Below the pieces are notes generated by a model, which was not told the DNA's origin, did no database searches, and worked only from the letters and a program-made list of their open reading frames with translations. Position numbers and translations under genes: made by a program. Shown piece after piece: positions 24,012 through 34,430 of a stretch of DNA of 64,000 bases. The stretch's first letter is position 1; every line of letters starts with the position of its first letter. The stretch comes from Rhizophagus irregularis (lineage: Eukaryota > Glomeromycota > Glomeromycetes > Glomerales > Glomeraceae): contig NC_089459.1 in the NCBI RefSeq assembly GCF_026210795.1, positions 1 through 64,000 of the forward strand. The letters are read 5' to 3'.

Positions 24012-25289
24012 TCTTAGGCAAACGTACTGCATCATGTCCTCCCCCTGCTCTCCGGGGTCCCAGCGGATCAATGATCAAGAAATAACAATAATATATAATA
24101 TAATGAAAAAAAGCAAAGCAGTAAATTACGAATTAATTTTTACTTCAAATCACAAATTAATAAACGCAAGTTTAATGCATAAACGCGAATTTAATGCACA
24201 GATTGATAATGAATGAATTTTACATATTTGAATTGGTTACCCCTACGGACACATCAGGAGTCAATTGTAACAATTGTAAAATGATCACGTGTTAGCGCAT
24301 TAAAGTAGGATCAACACGTATTTATGTGTGTGCACGTGACGTTCCTGATGGGTATCATTTGAATTATTAGTAAGAAACCATCTGGATGATTATAATCTCT
24401 GATTTACGTATAGTGATAGAGTTTTATTTTTTTTTGCAAATATCATTCATAGTATCATAAAAAGTTTTATCAATACAGGTTAAAAATTATCAAAACAGTG
24501 TTCTTGACGTTATAAATTCAAAGCTGTGATTAGATTTCTTGTATGTTTTCTTGTATGTTTTCTTGTGATCTAATGATAAGCAACCTGTAAATTATGGTTT
24601 TCTTTTTTTATTCATAAACTCTATACACTTGTTACCCATCTTAATCAATCCTCCAGCAAGTAAAGCGGACAGAAATCCAATTCTGAGCACGAAGTACTTG
24701 TTATGTTTATCACATTAGTACCAATTGAGATAAAAATCAGCAATCCAGGATAATCCTTCTCCAGGTAAAGAAATAAAATAACCATGGTATTTCTTTTTTG
24801 TTGATTGATATCAAGCGATTGCTGTACACAAATTATTGATTAGCTTTCATTACGCATTCAATAATCAAGAATTGTGAGTGATATATCTCACATCAATAAC
24901 GGAAATTTATTGGTTAACTGCAGGATAGATGGAACTTTTATCGAAAATACCAGTGCTGGTATTCGTTAACTGAGGACATTTGTATGAATCTTCGGAGTTT
25001 ACATGTGACCTCTAGAATAATTTCCAAGTTAGATCAAATGCAAGCATATGAAAATACTAAAAAGAAGCGTCATTGAAAGAACAATTCCCATGGCTGCCCA
25101 CAACACATGTCATATATACATGGCCACGAATTCTTTATCGTCATAGTGGCATAACTTCGATATTGCTACTAGGTCATCTTCATTTTTCCTTTCACCCGCT
25201 AAGCTATTTATGATGTATCATCATTTTCGTAAAGCATCGATAATCCAAGGGAATTGTTTTTCTAGCATCGCTTTTGTACCAATTTTATA
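24012..25289. other. Intergenic region with one gene fragment
   Basis: No complete gene seen. On the minus strand at about 24690-24595 a fragment reads LLAGGLIKMGNKCIEFMNKK. It matches the start of the HIT-like gene near 33340-33260 (EGLIKMCNKCLEFMDKK), so it is a partial relic or a second small member of that family. The rest shows nothing recognisable. Confidence 0.5.
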
Positions 25290-25298
25290 TGTATAAAT
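25290..25298 (+). promoter_or_regulatory. TATA box of the secreted protein gene
   Basis: GTATAAATAC, about 55 bases before the ATG at 25349, with an A-rich leader (AAACAAAATCAAA) directly before the start. Its position argues against the upstream in-frame ATG at 25274, which lies in front of the TATA box. Confidence 0.7.
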
Positions 25299-25348
25299 AC
25301 TTCTTGACTCTGCACTGTTTGAAAACAACTCTGCAAAACAAAATCAAA

Positions 25349-25771
25349 ATGAAATTCAACCTTTTTTTGCTCCTTTTAGCCACCCTTCTTGCTGTTGGGT
25401 CGTCTCAGCAACAGAAGACTTATACTATTCGAGACCCTAAATCCAAACTATATTGGGCAGCAGATAAAACTAATCATATTGGTCTACAAGTCGCAGGTGC
25501 AAAGTGGATATTAACTACTGCTCCTGGTGGCTTTACTATTAGTCCCAGTAATAATCCTGACCTCTATGTCACATACAAGGGTAATGGAAACCTTCTTACT
25601 CTTGAAGGAAATATTTCTCAGCTAAATCAGGAATGGATATTTGTTCCTTCTAAAGCTAGCGAGCATGCCATTCAACTTGTTCAATATAGTAATCAGTTTG
25701 CAAATATTGGAAATAATGGATTTATTATTGCTGGTACTAATCAATTGGGATGGATATTTGAAGAAAAATAA
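25349..25771 (+). CDS. Small secreted protein, beta-trefoil (ricin B lectin-like) fold likely
   Basis: A single-exon gene of 140 residues. Residues 1-19 are a clear signal peptide (MKFNLFLLLLATLLAVGSS), and the mature protein begins near the QQQ. It has no cysteines and no further membrane segment. Three similar stretches of about 40 residues can be seen (YTIRDPKSKLYWAAD; PDLYVTYKGNGNLLTLEG followed by QEWIFVP; IQLVQYSNQFANIGNNG ending in GWIFEEK). The pattern, with W-[IF] near the end of each, is that of a beta-trefoil as in ricin-type lectins. The fold is inferred; sugar binding is not shown. It would act outside the cell, in the wall or at the plant interface. The start is chosen on the signal peptide and the TATA box at 25290. 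Confidence 0.78.
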   Translation: MKFNLFLLLLATLLAVGSSQQQKTYTIRDPKSKLYWAADKTNHIGLQVAGAKWILTTAPGGFTISPSNNPDLYVTYKGNGNLLTLEGNISQLNQEWIFVPSKASEHAIQLVQYSNQFANIGNNGFIIAGTNQLGWIFEEK

Positions 25772-27448
25772 ATGTTTTTTACTTATGTTGTCTATATCAT
25801 ATAACTGAATGAATTTGTATATTTTTTTTTGTATCAAATATACAGTATATATATTTTTTGTATCTACTTAAAACTATAGTTAGACAATTACTAGAAATAA
25901 AGCGCAATTAACATAATTTCTTCAATTTCGTAAAAATAAATTGCATAATAAGCTTGATGAGAATTTCGCTCATCTCTGTTTTCTTTTTGTATTCCTTCAT
26001 AATTTCTTCAGTATAACCCACTTTATTCACCTCTTCGAGGGTAAGCGTACTCCCAAAATAATGAAGAATTTTTTGCAGTAGTTTATCATACAGTCGTTTG
26101 TAGTGGACAAATATCAAGTAAGCAGTTATACCAATAATAACAGAAAACTAAATATTATAACTTAGGTCAATTCTCATATGGAAGACTAACAGACTAGAAT
26201 TTAATACAATTACTGTACGTTAAAAAACCCTTGACGACAGTTTATGAAGAACATGATATCGGAGCTCCGCAAACACATGAGCTGTATGTGGAAATAATTA
26301 AAGTAAGTTTTGCGTATCTGGTGTTTTTCATTTACTGCTTTCAGTTCAAAAGAATGTTCATTTGCGTTTGATGTTATGATAGTAAAATGTTGTACCGCTC
26401 GAAGTCTATTGCTGTTTGTATCTGTGCTTACTTCTGGTGGGTTACTATTTTCAACCATTCTTCCTCGCTTGTTCTTTCTTGAAGACAGTGAATATTATGT
26501 ACTACATATTACAAAACTATTATTATTCGGTTTTTGTCATTAATATCTCAGCATTTACATGCTATACAGGTTATATAGTGAAGTTAGATAAAACATTTGA
26601 TAAGGAACAAAAAAATAGTCACGTGAAAAATAAGTTTATTCAATTACTTAATTCGGTAGCCATAATCATTAGAACAATCTACAACACCTATCCTAATTAA
26701 TTAAGTAATTTAATATCATCAGTGTAGCGTAGCAATTAAATATTTCAATTTTTCTGCTTCGTTTTCTAAAAATGTTCTGTGCACTAGTTGACCATTCCCA
26801 CTGGTGGTATAAGTCATAACTCATAAAGGTAGTATATATTTGCCTCTGTGGAATATCATGTGATAAATAGTATAGATAAACTATGTGGAAACTATAGATT
26901 TTTGTTTTGGATAGTAATTGAGAATAGTGCTTTCTAAGCATTTCCCGAGAATGTTTCTACCATTTTGCTTAATAATTTAGTCTGTATTTTTTTCTTTAAA
27001 AGCGGACTACAATTTTACTATAAACACTCCATGTTATAAAAATTCTTTAAAACGACTAAATATATTTCGGAATTTGTTATTCTATTATATGGCGAGCATG
27101 CATCTTTAACGAAGAAAATACCTAATGTGTTTTGGAATAATTCAGATATTTGATTGGGAGAATACTGAATAGAAACACTTGACCCTCAGTTCAAGAAACG
27201 AGTTATTAGTAGATGATGCTGAGTGAACTAAATAAGAGACTATACTGTAGATATTTTTCTTTATGGAGCGGAGAAAAATTTCATGTCAATGATTCTAGCA
27301 TTTCATAAAGTACTAAAAACAAAAAAAAACATTTCTTAATCTACTACGTAGGCTCCGCCTAGAACATATTTATCTTTCAATAAAGTATGTCATTTAACAT
27401 AATTATATAACCATCGGACATTAGTTTTTTTTCATCGTCTATACTTGT
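25772..27448. other. Spacer, no supported gene
   Basis: The 3' region of the secreted protein gene, then AT-rich sequence. Short minus-strand open frames (26117-25908 with a Lys/Glu-rich helix; 26458-26210) lack family resemblance or clear splice signals, so I leave them out. Confidence 0.45.
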
Positions 27449-27456
27449 ATGATTTG

Positions 27457-29845
27457 TAGTGTTCCGAACGGATCGAATCAGATCGGATTTGAGATGAATC
27501 CAATCTGATCCGAATTCGGATCAAAAAAAGTTGGATTTGATCCGATCTGAATTCGGATCAAAAATAATTGGATCCGATCCGATCCGAATCCGAAATAAGC
27601 TTGATTCGATTCGGTCTGAATCCAATTCGGATAAAACCGATCCGATCCGAATCCGATCTGAATCAGAAGTTAAAAAAAAATGTTTTGCAACGTTTTTTTA
27701 AAGATTTATTTAATAAAAAACGTTGCGAAACATTTTTTATTTCAATTTAAACAAAAAAAAACCGTTGCGAAATGGTTTTTTAACGAATTTAATAAAAACT
27801 GTTGCGAAACGGTTTATTTAATTAAAAATAACCGTTTCACAACGGTTTTTTTAATTGTTCTAATATAAACTGTTGCGAAACAGTTTATTTAATTAAAAAG
27901 AACCATTTCGCAACAGTTTTTTAAAATATTTTAATATAAACCGTTACGAAACGGTTTATTTAACTAAAAAGAACCATTTCGCAACGGTTTTTTAAAATAT
28001 TTTAATATAAACCGTTGTGAAATGGTTTATTTAATTAAAAAGAACCATTTTGCAACGGTTTTTTTAATTGTTTTAATATAAATCGTTGCGAAACGGTTTA
28101 TTTAATTAAAAAGAACCGTTTCGCAACGGTTTTTTAAATTATTTTAATAAAAACTGTTGCGAAATGGTTTATTTAATTAAAAAGAACCGTTTCACAACGG
28201 TTTCTTAAATTGTTTTAGTATAAACCATTGCGAAACAGTTTATTTAACAAAAAAGAACCATTTCGCAACGGTTTCTTAAATTGTTTTAGTATAAACTGTT
28301 GCGAAACGGTTTATTTAATTAAAAAGAACCGTTTCGCAATGGTTTTTTAAATTATTTTAATAAAAACCATTGCGAAACGGTTTATTTAACAAAAAAGAAC
28401 CATTTCGCAACGGTTTTTTAACTTAAACCGTTGCGAAACAGTTTATTTAATTAAAAAGAACCGTTTCGCAACGGTATTAATATAAACCGTTGCGAAACGG
28501 TTTATTTAATTAAAAAGAACCGTTGCGAAACGGTTTATTTAATTAAAAAGAACCGTTTCGCAACGGTTTATTTAATTAAAAAGAACCGTTTCGCAACGGT
28601 TTATTTAATTAAAAAGAACCGTTTCGCAACGGTTTATTTAATTAAAAAGAACCGTTTCGCAACGGTTTATTTAATTAAAAAGAACCGTTTCGCAACGGTT
28701 TATTTAATTAAAAAGAACCATTTCGCAACGGTTTATTTAATTAAAAAGAACCGTTTCGCAACGGTTTTTTAAATTATTTTAATAAAAACCATTGCAAAAC
28801 GGTTTATTTAACAAAAAAGAACCGTTTTGCAACGGTTTATATTAAAACAATTAAAAAAACCGTTGCGAAACGGTTTATTTAACTAAAAAGAACTGTTTCG
28901 CAACTGTTTTTTAAATTATTTTAATAAAAACCGTTGCAAAACGGTTTATTTAATTAAAAAGAATCGTTTCGCAACGGTTTTTTTAATTGTTTTAATATAA
29001 ACCGTTGCAAAACGGTTTATTTAATTAAAAAGAACCGTTTTGCAACGGTTTTTTAATTGTTTTAATATAAACCGTTGCAAAACGGTTTATTTAATTAAAA
29101 AAAACTGTTTCGCAACGGTTTTTTTAATTGTTTTAATAAAAACCGTTGCGAAACGGTTTATTTAACAAAAAAGAACCGTTTTGCAACGGTTTCTTAAATT
29201 ATTTTAGTATAAACCATTGCGAAATGGTTTATTTAACTAAAAAGAACCGTTTCGCAACGGTTTTTTAAATTATTTTAATAAAAACCGTTGCGAAATGGTT
29301 TATTTAACTAAAAAGAACCGTTTCGCAACGGTTTTTTAAATTATTTTAATAAAAACCGTTGCGAAACGGTTTATTTAACTAAAAAGAACCGTTGCAAAAC
29401 GGTTTATTTAACTTATAAAAAGAACCTTGATTGCGAAATGGTTTATTTAACTAAAAAGAAGCCGTTGGTCAAAGCAGGTTTATTGTTTAAGCAACCGTTT
29501 ACGCACGGTTTTAAATTATTTTAATAAAAACCGTTGTGAAACGGTTTATTTAACAAAAAGAACCATTTCACAACGGTTTTTAATTGTCTTAATAAAAAAC
29601 GTTGCGCAAAACGTTTTTTATTTTCTAAGATTCAGATCCGATCCGGATCTGATCCGAATCCGTTCGAATCTGATTCGATCTGATCCGATTTGAATGAATA
29701 ACTGATCTGATCTGATTCGATCTGAAACGGATCAAATTTTTTTGATTTGGATCAGATCACGGATCATAAAAAAGCTGATCCGATCCGATCCGTTTCAGAT
29801 CAGATCTGCGGATACGAATCGGATCGGATTTTTTTCGGAACACTA
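27457..29845. mobile_element. 2.4-kb hAT-like element with GATCCGAT words and a hairpin array
   Basis: The ends TAGTGTTCCGAA (27457-27468) and TTCGGAACACTA (29834-29845) are perfect inverted 12-mers. The flanks ATGATTTG (27449-27456) and ATGATTCG (29846-29853) match at 7 of 8. The subterminal 200 bases on each side are arrays of GATCCGATC, GATCTGATC and AATTCGGATC. The centre is the hairpin array listed next. It has no gene; any open frame here is repeat-derived. Confidence 0.9.
27675..29610. repeat. Array of alternating inverted AACCGTTTCGCAACGGTT units
   Basis: About 1.9 kb in which AACCGTTTCGCAACGGTT alternates with its complement AACCGTTGCGAAACGGTT, separated by TTATTTAATTAAAAAG or TTTTTAAATTATTTTAAT. 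Every neighbouring pair can form a hairpin. From about 28500 to 28760 the array is a near-perfect direct repeat of 33 bp. Outside that block most copies differ by C-to-T or G-to-A changes within the CG core. Confidence 0.95.
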
Positions 29846-29956
29846 ATGATTCGTGATAACCTCCGCAGAAATATCTAAACATAAGAGCCCGTGTTAGCTG
29901 TTAGTATTATTCAAAGGGTACATGCAAGTAAATAAACATAACGGGGATTTCAATAC

Positions 29957-30489
29957 TTACTTCCATCACTAAGACTAAGGTCAGTAAGCTTTTCAATTTT
30001 TTCGACAAGTTTTTTCAATCGTCGGTTCTTCCGGTCTTTGATTATTAATTTAGAACATACAATAACGTGAAAGTGCTTTCTTCCAGGTTGTTCTTCCTAG
30101 TGCTTGCTAACAAGTTTTGTTACCTCGAGCTTTTTCAGAACATCAATTTTTACCTTTTTTACCTTCTATAGCTCCAAGTGATCGTGCTCGATATAAATGA
30201 CATCATTAATTCTTCTCTCGATCTCTTTGAAAATAATCGTTCTGAGATAATTAATATTTGCGATTATGGGGACCTTAATGGTAAATGACTCAGGATTTTC
30301 CTCTATTTCACGATAAAGACGACAAGTAAGCTCAATTTCGATCATAATGTTATATTTATTAAATGCTGTAATGATATTTTTTTCAAATAAACATTTTTTA
30401 TTAACAGATTCTTTACTATTCCAATACCATCTAACTTGACCACGAGTAAACTTGTACATAACTAATTTGCATAAATGTCCGCCATTCAT
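29957..30489 (-). pseudogene. Crinkler header-like gene fragment, broken by stops
   Basis: The minus strand reads a header-like domain: IEIELTCRLYREIEENP, FTIKVPIIANINYLRTIIF, then LEL-KVKKVKIDVLKKL and KHFHVIVCS. The order and spacing match the ubiquitin-like Crinkler header (LNCLVLG ... L+LWKV ... HIHIIV). Two in-frame TAG codons interrupt it, one directly after LEL near 30166 and one near 30108. A possible donor GTAAGT follows at about 29957. It resembles the units of the header-only gene at 18930-19905. Upstream (30640-30490) is Lys/Arg-poor sequence of unclear status. Confidence 0.6.
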
Positions 30490-30736
30490 TAAACATTCTT
30501 CCGCTCCACATTTTTTGGCATTTCCGTTGGGAATTTGAAGAGTTTGTCAACATCATGACCCTCATATGCACTAGAACTAGTGAATGAACATATGAAAAAA
30601 ATGTAAATGCAAACCTCCATGTAATGAACATGATATAGTGAGAGTTTTAACAGTTAATAGTAGACGAATAAAAATTTATTCAATTCTTTGTTAATTAAGA
30701 ATAACAAATATCGTTACATCAGTTATTGATTGATAT

Positions 30737-32115
30737 AGGACCCCGCTTACTTCTAATAGAGGTCTCCGAAAATATAAGGTAAAATTTATATTAAAAAAAA
30801 ATTTTAGGTCTCTTAATAGATAAAGGTAAAATTATATATATGACAAATAAAGGTCTCCGGATATGTAAGGTAAAGTTAAAATAGGTTTCCGGTTTTATAA
30901 GGTAAAATTAAATATAAGTTTACAAATGTTTCGGTAAATAATAAGGTAAAATTGTATATAAAATTTAATATTTACCTTATATATACTAATTTGAAATATT
31001 GTACAATAATTATTACAATATTTGGTAATATACGTTTTATAATTTTTTCTCAAAATAAAAAATTTATTCTCTTCTTTATACTTGTAAAAACCATTTTATA
31101 TTTTTAATTTTATTTGCATTAGCACTATCTTTTTGAAAATTATTACAAAAATTAGCTTTTAAAATATAAAAATTCGTACAGCAATTAGCAACTTCAGAAT
31201 TTAATTTCAGTACTTTGGTTAAATCAAATCATATTTTACTATCTAAGAAAGTTGTTTAGTAAGGTCGAACTACTTATATTTGAATTTTTATAGCAGTTGG
31301 AGTAATATTTATTGCATACGAGCATTTTTTTATTTTAATATTAACTTAAAATTTACGTTTTTTGTTTATTAAATTCGGAGCGTAATTTGGGCATTTTAGT
31401 CAAATGAAATCACCTTTTTAAGCTTAAGTAATATTGTTCGGCGAGGTCGAAACTACCTGAATATTAATTTTCATAAGAATCAGTTTAATATTTACGGAAT
31501 ACGAGCAATTTTCGCACTTTTAATTTTTTTTTATTTTCCCGATCAGTGATTATAGGCGTAATTTGGGCACTTTGGTCAAATGAAATCACTTTTTCATGCT
31601 TAAGTAAAGTTGTTCGGCAAGGTCGAAAATATTTAGATAAATATTTTCATAGCAGTTGGATTAATACTTATGGGGTACGAGCATTTTTTCATAATAATAC
31701 CAATTACGAATTTATTTTTTTTAAAAAAAAATTAATTAGATTTTTTTAAAGAAAGTAAGTGAATAATAGTTTCGAAGTAAAGTTAAAGATGTGTGTCTTT
31801 AAGATTTTTTTTATAGTATTTTTGTAATTCAAAGTACTTTTTTTACTAATAAAAGTTATTTATCTTTAAAGAATAAGAATTAAACTTAGTAAAAATAAAA
31901 AATTTTTAAAATTTATTGTAATGATTATAAAATATTTTGTTTATTTAGTAATATTTAAAAAAATTTAGGTCTCTGAAAATCTAAGGTAAAATTTAATATA
32001 ATTTTAAAAGGTCACTATATATATATGGTAAAATTATGAGATAAGAAAGGTTGGTAAAATTACTAGTAAATCTGAAATTTTGCCCGGAGACCTTTATTAG
32101 AAGTAAGCGGGTCCT
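30737..32115. mobile_element. hAT-like element with AGGACCC ends and GGTAAAATT words
   Basis: The left end AGGACCCCGCTTACTTCTAA and the inverted right end AGGACCCGCTTACTTCTAAT differ by one base and stay similar through AGGTCTCCG. The exact 8-bp duplication ATTGATAT is at 30729-30736 and 32116-32123. AAGGTAAAATT and AGGTCTCCG are iterated in both subterminal regions. The middle (about 31190-31700) carries diverged copies of the 172-bp satellite found at 56981-59122. Non-coding. Confidence 0.9.
31190..31700. repeat. Satellite-related units inside the 30737 element
   Basis: GCGTAATTTGGGCA[CT]TTT, GTCAAATGAAATCAC, TTGTTCGGC and CGAAACTACCTGAATATTAA recur about every 175 bases (near 31380 and 31556, with a weaker unit near 31205). 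The 56981-59122 satellite has GCGTAATATC, GTCAAATGAAATCAAC, GTTGTTCAGGC and TGAAACTACTTGAATATTAA in the same order. Confidence 0.8.
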
Positions 32116-32167
32116 ATTGATATAATAAAATGCGTCATATAATTGATAATTTATTGATGGCAGTGCA

Positions 32168-33357
32168 CTATCTTTTTTGAATAAGTTTCAATATCTCATT
32201 TAGCTTTTGATTCATCCCATTAATTTCTGTTTTAAGCTCGTTAGTTTCTGATCTAAATCCACTAATCTCTTCTATAACTTGTCCCATTTCTGAGCTTAAT
32301 AGACGATACGTTTCTAATTCTATACAATTTTGTATGCCATACTGCTTAGGCTGCCCTATTTTTCCATACATGGCATCAGTTCCAGCAGTTTCGAATGCTA
32401 TAACCACCTCCGGTTTTATATGAACGTGTAAATGACCATGGCACTCTTTTGCTTGATAGTCTTTAGATTCTAGAGATTCCCATTTCCCAAAGTTGAACGC
32501 AAAAAGTTTAACAGGATTTTTGATCTGTTGCTTACAGATATTTTCTACCAAATATGTAGACATGAAGTATCCCAGCACCCAAATCCATAAATTCCTATCG
32601 ATAACTAAATGCTTGTTCGTTTTATTATTGTTTGGTCTAGTATTCTTGTCATATGTATTGTATGTCCTGGGATGAGAACATATTAGAATTTCACGTACAT
32701 CATCCTGTTGGGACACACATATCCAACCATCTTTCCCATCTTCTCCAATGACTATACGTTCTTTCTCCATGTACCAGTTACAATACCGAGGGAAACGAAC
32801 TTGCTGTGGAGTCATTCCAGCACAAAAAACAGGAGGCTCTTCATGATTCGAGTTGTGGTTCTTACTAGGACGCTCTAATAAAAATTTGGGATAGTCATGT
32901 ATAATACGTTTAGGACTCATATTATGAATACACTTCAAATTCTCACCTTTAAGAGAGGGGCTTTCCAGACATTTTTTTTATTACTCTCAGGTGGAGGAGG
33001 ATACTTACAATCTGCATGATGTCTGCAATAAATTTTAGAAGGTATGGAATTCATAGTAGGCTCAATAGGAGCTGGCAGTTTGTATTTTCTCCGAACACTA
33101 TTTACATAACTTCTTGCAGCCTTTAGTGTATTCGGCAAGTCACCGGACAAATTATATAACATATCAAACCATATAACAGGGTCCAACTGTATGGCATATT
33201 CCCATTCTTTTTGGTTATTATTCGGGAGTAATTCAATCCGGTAAGCAACCTGAAAATTACGATTTTCTTTTTTATCCATAAACTCCAGACACTTGTTACA
33301 CATCTTAATCAGTCCTTCGACAAGTATAGTAGACGGGCCAAAAATATCACTGATCAT
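32168..33357 (-). pseudogene. HIT-like protein with C-terminal coiled coil, one frameshift
   Basis: Two overlapping reading segments, 33357-32935 and 32968-32168, make one protein if one base is restored in the T8 run at 32972-32979 (A8 on the minus strand). The N-terminal part has GLIKMCNKCLEFMDKK, whose CxxC may bind metal, and a helical region (IWFDMLYNLSGDLPNTLKAARSYV). The C-terminal part has CHGHLHVHIKPEV at about 32443-32410, an H-x-H-x-H motif like that of histidine-triad (HIT) proteins. These hydrolyse or transfer nucleotides. The last 45 residues form a heptad-like coiled coil (MGQVIEEISGFRSETNEL ...). The start at 33357 (MISDIFGPST) is my best choice. The break is a single homopolymer change, so the gene may be intact in reality. 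Confidence 0.6.
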
Positions 33358-34049
33358 TGTGGATTTGAGGAAATTTGCGGGTTTGAGAAAATTGGCGGGT
33401 TCAAGGAAATTGATAAAATTAAAGTCGTTAAGGGAGTTATTGATGAGATTACTGAAAAGTCTAAGGATAGCGAAGAGCTTAAAGATGAAATTGAATCTGA
33501 CAAGGATCCGTACTATGTTGAGACCGGAGGAGAAGGAGAGACAATAGCAGGAAAAGTAGATACAATAGGAGAAGAGATAGTAGATGAAGCAGCGGTAAGT
33601 CGTTCTAATATTGTTAGTCAGTATCAATAGTATCAGTAACCTGATAGAGCCATATACAGCATCAAATACCCAAAAAAACGTAGTGTTAGTAACTTACCTT
33701 GGAGTATTGTAGTTAACGTATGAATTGTACTAGAATTATTCTTTATTGTGATAGATTGATTAACGGATATACTTAATATATCTCAAATCATGTTCGGTTT
33801 ATCAATTATTTCAAAATCATAACTAACTTCATTATTATTGTCGATAATAGTAGTGTTACTATCAATGTTATCAGGCATATTAAAATTAAGACACGTTATT
33901 TTAAAAAGGAAGAGTATGAACTTTTTTTTTTTGAAAATTTTTTTTTTTTTTTTTGATAAAACAAAGATTCTTTTGGGTAGGAGGAGAAAATTCTTTTTTT
34001 TTCATATTTATTTAAAAAAAAAGGACGCGGGAATTAGATTTTTTCTAAA
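33358..34049. other. Upstream region with an acidic open frame on the plus strand
   Basis: From about 33358 to 33596 the plus strand is open with an acidic, helical composition (VIDEITEKSKDSEELKDEIE, TIGEEIVDEAA) and ends at GTAAGT. It begins with a short repeat (GFEEI, GFEKI, GFKEI). It could be an exon of an unrecognised gene or the antisense of the HIT-like gene's 5' end. 33910-34049 is rich in T and A runs. Confidence 0.35.
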
Positions 34050-34430
34050 CACTAGTCGAAATAGGAATATTCGACCTCTAAAAAATTCAGCCTAAATTCG
34101 GCCAATTTTAAAAAAAATCGACCTAAATTAGTAATGATATACAATTCAATCTATATTCGACTCTGATTCGATCCTGCAGAATGATGGTCGAAATGCGTAT
34201 AATAAAATTAAACTATATTCAACCTAACAGAATAATGGTCGAACTATAACTTTTTTTTTACAAAAAATATAAAAAATAATGGCCGAATTGCATGCTTTTT
34301 TTATTCACTTTTCTAGATAAAATAGTGGTTATACTATATTAATAATACTAAATATAATAAAAAAATAATTTGTTAAAAAATGTTTTGAAATTCGAATTGG
34401 TGTAAATACCAGTTCGAATGTTATATTAAA

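Noticed and set aside
28497-28760. CRISPR-like regular repeat of 33 bp
   Set aside because: Units are contiguous with no unique spacers, and the sequence is eukaryotic; it is a tandem hairpin array.
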